The notes beneath the pieces are model-generated. The model ran no database searches. It saw nothing but the letters and a program-made list of their open reading frames with translations, and was not told the DNA's origin. A stretch of 8,202 nucleotides of DNA, taken from the NCBI GenBank assembly GCA_945933905.1, contig CAMEQX010000051.1:1-8202 (forward strand), written 5' to 3'. Positions 6,511-8,202 of this stretch are shown piece by piece. The DNA comes from an uncultured Clostridia bacterium (GTDB lineage Bacteria > Bacillota > Clostridia > Oscillospirales > Ruminococcaceae). Made by a program: the position numbers and the translations under genes. Numbering within the stretch: position 1 is the stretch's first letter; each line of letters begins with the position of its first letter.

Positions 6511-7065
6511 GTGGAAGAAAAGCAAATTATAGAGCTTCTTTTTGAGAGAAATGAAGCGGCGCTTGCGGCGGTTTTGCAAAAATACGGGCGATACTGCGGG
6601 ATTATCGTGAAAAATGTTCTCGGAAACGCAACGGACGCCGATGAATGTGTGAATGATACATTGCTGGACGTGTGGAATTCAATTCCCCCGAACAAGCCCG
6701 AAAATCTCCGCACCTATGTTGGAAAAATTGCGCGAAACAACGCGCTTGACAGGCTGAAACGAGATACCGCTAAAAAGCGCGGCGGAGAAATGCAGGAGAT
6801 TTCGGACGAAGCTGCGGATTTGGATTCGGGTTATTCCGTGGAATTTGTCGCGGAGCAGCGCGAGCTTTTGGCTGAAATCAACGTTTTTCTGAAGCGTCTG
6901 CCCGAGCGAAAACGAAAGGTTTTTGTGCTGCGGTACTGGTATTGCTGCGAGGTTTCGGAGATTGCGGCGGTAACGGGATTTTCCGAGGCAAACGTTTATA
7001 ACATAATCAAACGCGAACGAAAAAAGCTGCTGGAATACTTACGGAAAAGGGGTGTGCTGAATTGA
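6511..7065 (+). CDS. ECF-family RNA polymerase sigma factor
   Basis: This is a 184-residue alternative sigma factor of the sigma-70 ECF class, directing RNA polymerase to a specific set of promoters. Region 2 spans about residues 10-85 (DADECVNDTLLDVWNSI, then LRTYVGKIARNNALDRLKR, the -10 recognition and core-binding part). A charged linker (86-115) follows, then region 4 at about 123-175, with LPERKRKVFVLRYWYCCEVSEIA and the helix-turn-helix TGFSEANVYNIIKRERKKL that contacts the -35 element. Length is normal for the class. The start is GTG at 6511, nine bases after AAAGGG; no in-frame start was seen upstream and the earlier GTGs at 6501 and 6503 are out of frame. The stop TGA overlaps the TTG start of the next gene, so the two are translationally coupled, as sigma/anti-sigma pairs often are. 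The stimulus and regulon are unknown. Confidence 0.93.
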   Translation: MEEKQIIELLFERNEAALAAVLQKYGRYCGIIVKNVLGNATDADECVNDTLLDVWNSIPPNKPENLRTYVGKIARNNALDRLKRDTAKKRGGEMQEISDEAADLDSGYSVEFVAEQRELLAEINVFLKRLPERKRKVFVLRYWYCCEVSEIAAVTGFSEANVYNIIKRERKKLLEYLRKRGVLN

Positions 7066-7805
7066 AAAGCGAGGATTTTTTGCAGATTTTTGGCGGAATT
7101 GACGCTGATTTTATCGACAGCGCGGGCAAGGATTTGGAGTGTTTTCGCAGTGAAAAAAGCGCAAATTCGCTGACTGAAAAAGCTCACCGCAAGCCTGGTT
7201 GGAAGAGTATAACGGCTGCGGCAGCTTGCACGGCGGCTGCGATTTTCGGAGTGTTTGCGGTGCTTTTGGGAACAGGCAGAATAAGGCTCGAAACAGGCGC
7301 GGGAGTGAGCCTAAACGCAAGCTCCGGCGGGCTGTTTTTCCCGATTTCCGAAGATTATCAGTTTGATTTAAGCGAGGAAACCGCTGGGAAAATTACCGTG
7401 AATACAGCTTATGGATACGCGGAAAATTCCGAGAAAATCGCGCGTTTTGAGATAGGCGAAAAATTCGGTGAAACCGCCGAAATCACCGATGCAAAATCAA
7501 CTTTTCTGATAATCAACGGCAGCGCAATTCTCACGGAGCAGAAACTTTTGTTATCGGAAGAACGCTGGCTTTGTATTCCCGCGAAACGTGATAAAATCGA
7601 CGTTTTAGCGGCTTTTGGATATCCTTCGCTCAGCGGTGATTTTGAGTTTATGATAGAACTTTTTCGCGGAGAAAACGCGGTCGATTTGCCCGAAAACAGC
7701 GAGATTTACGCGAAGGCAAGCGAGGTTCAAATTCTCGCGGACTACACGGGAAAAACCGCACACGTTCGGATAAAATGCAGCTCGGCGATAAGTTTTACGG
7801 AATAG
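7062..7805 (+). CDS. Probable anti-sigma factor, single-pass membrane protein
   Basis: This 247-residue protein probably holds the preceding ECF sigma factor inactive at the membrane and releases it on an external signal. The role is inferred from position, coupling and topology, not from a named domain. Residues 1-48 are a short cytoplasmic part with the segment FGGIDADFIDSAGKDL, similar in style to N-termini of Clostridia proteins found after ECF genes. One membrane segment lies at about 49-70 (Ala-rich, then IFGVFAVLLG). Residues 71-247 would be outside the cell and look beta-rich, with no family I recognise. The HxxxCxxC zinc motif of ZAS anti-sigma factors is absent. The TTG start at 7062 overlaps the sigma stop (ATTGA) and follows AAAAGGGG by nine bases. 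A lipoprotein gene begins ten bases after the stop and may belong to the same response. Confidence 0.75.
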   Translation: MKSEDFLQIFGGIDADFIDSAGKDLECFRSEKSANSLTEKAHRKPGWKSITAAAACTAAAIFGVFAVLLGTGRIRLETGAGVSLNASSGGLFFPISEDYQFDLSEETAGKITVNTAYGYAENSEKIARFEIGEKFGETAEITDAKSTFLIINGSAILTEQKLLLSEERWLCIPAKRDKIDVLAAFGYPSLSGDFEFMIELFRGENAVDLPENSEIYAKASEVQILADYTGKTAHVRIKCSSAISFTE

Positions 7806-7815
7806 GAGAATGACG

Positions 7816-8202
7816 ATGAAAAACAGGATTTTTGCGGGAATTTTGACGGTTTGTACGGCGACAACGTTGTACGGTTGCGCCGATGTTGACGGGAATAATT
7901 CCGTTATAAAGCAGGATGAGCAGAGTTCAAGCAACAATTCTGCCGATAGTGAAATTGAGATGAATGTTAGTGAAAAAAAGGAGCACCCGACAAAGTGCAA
8001 AATCTATCGGCAAACCGCGGTGAATTTTACCGAGGAACAGCTTCTGAGTTTCTTCAGCGAAACGCCCGAGAGGACTTTTTACCGCGAAAGCAACACGGCA
8101 GTTTACACCGCTGAAACGGAACACGGAAACACAAGCGGGAACAGTCTGAATTTCCTCACCGACACGGGAAGCTTGTGTATGATGGCTTACGGCGCGGTTT
8201 TT
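7816..8202 (+). CDS. Small lipoprotein, N-terminal part, third gene of the sigma operon
   Basis: This open frame runs off the right edge after 129 codons. The signal peptide (MKNRIFAGILTVCTATTLYGC) ends in lipobox LYGC with Cys21, so the product is likely anchored outside the membrane. A Ser/Asn/Glu-rich spacer (about residues 22-55) precedes the start of a folded domain (KCKIYRQTAVNFTEEQLLSF onward) that I cannot assign. Two in-frame ATGs exist, at 7810 and 7816. The AGGAG at 7804-7808 is one base from the first and seven from the second, so 7816 is chosen. The gene starts ten bases after the anti-sigma stop, and its ribosome site overlaps that stop codon, so the three genes look like one operon. 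It may be a co-sensor or a target of the sigma factor; the sequence does not say which. Confidence 0.82.
   Translation, partial: MKNRIFAGILTVCTATTLYGCADVDGNNSVIKQDEQSSSNNSADSEIEMNVSEKKEHPTKCKIYRQTAVNFTEEQLLSFFSETPERTFYRESNTAVYTAETEHGNTSGNSLNFLTDTGSLCMMAYGAVF

Noticed and set aside
7605..8000. 131-codon minus-strand open frame
   Set aside because: It is antisense across the anti-sigma and small lipoprotein genes, both supported by ribosome sites, topology and operon spacing.

Overview
The window looks like chromosomal DNA from a low-to-mid GC Gram-positive anaerobe, most likely a gut or rumen Clostridia of the Oscillospiraceae/Ruminococcus type. This is inferred from strong AGGAGG-type ribosome sites, TTG and GTG starts, several lipoproteins with Cys lipoboxes, a clostripain-family protease, and the style of the ECF sigma/anti-sigma pair. 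No RNA genes, insertion sequences or CRISPR arrays are visible.

There are three blocks. (1) Bases 1-3865, minus strand: an operon for the cell surface. A very large lipoprotein is encoded at 3865-504, but the reading frame is broken near 2602-2614 by a one-base shift; repairing it gives a protein of 1120 residues. It has three degenerate beta-type repeats in its N-terminal half and a helical, coiled-coil middle. Six bases after its stop begins a second lipoprotein, a C11 (clostripain-like) cysteine peptidase, which runs off the left edge of the window.

(2) Bases 4043-6123, plus strand, divergent from block 1: a two-component system made of a seven-TM LytS-type sensor kinase and, overlapping it by one base, a response regulator of the REC plus SARP-type winged-helix class. 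A 177-base divergent intergenic region carries a promoter facing each way, and a clear intrinsic terminator ends the block. The regulator could well control the lipoprotein/protease operon, but only the arrangement suggests this.

(3) Bases 6511-8202, plus strand: an ECF sigma factor, a translationally coupled single-pass membrane protein that is probably its anti-sigma factor, and the start of a further small lipoprotein cut by the right edge. The 387-base gap before it holds the terminator of block 2, a long hairpin, and an 11-12 base direct repeat containing a possible ECF-type promoter.

Overall the window is a surface-lipoprotein and signal-transduction neighbourhood: two sensing modules flank or adjoin exported proteins. 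The least described part is the large lipoprotein next to the protease.
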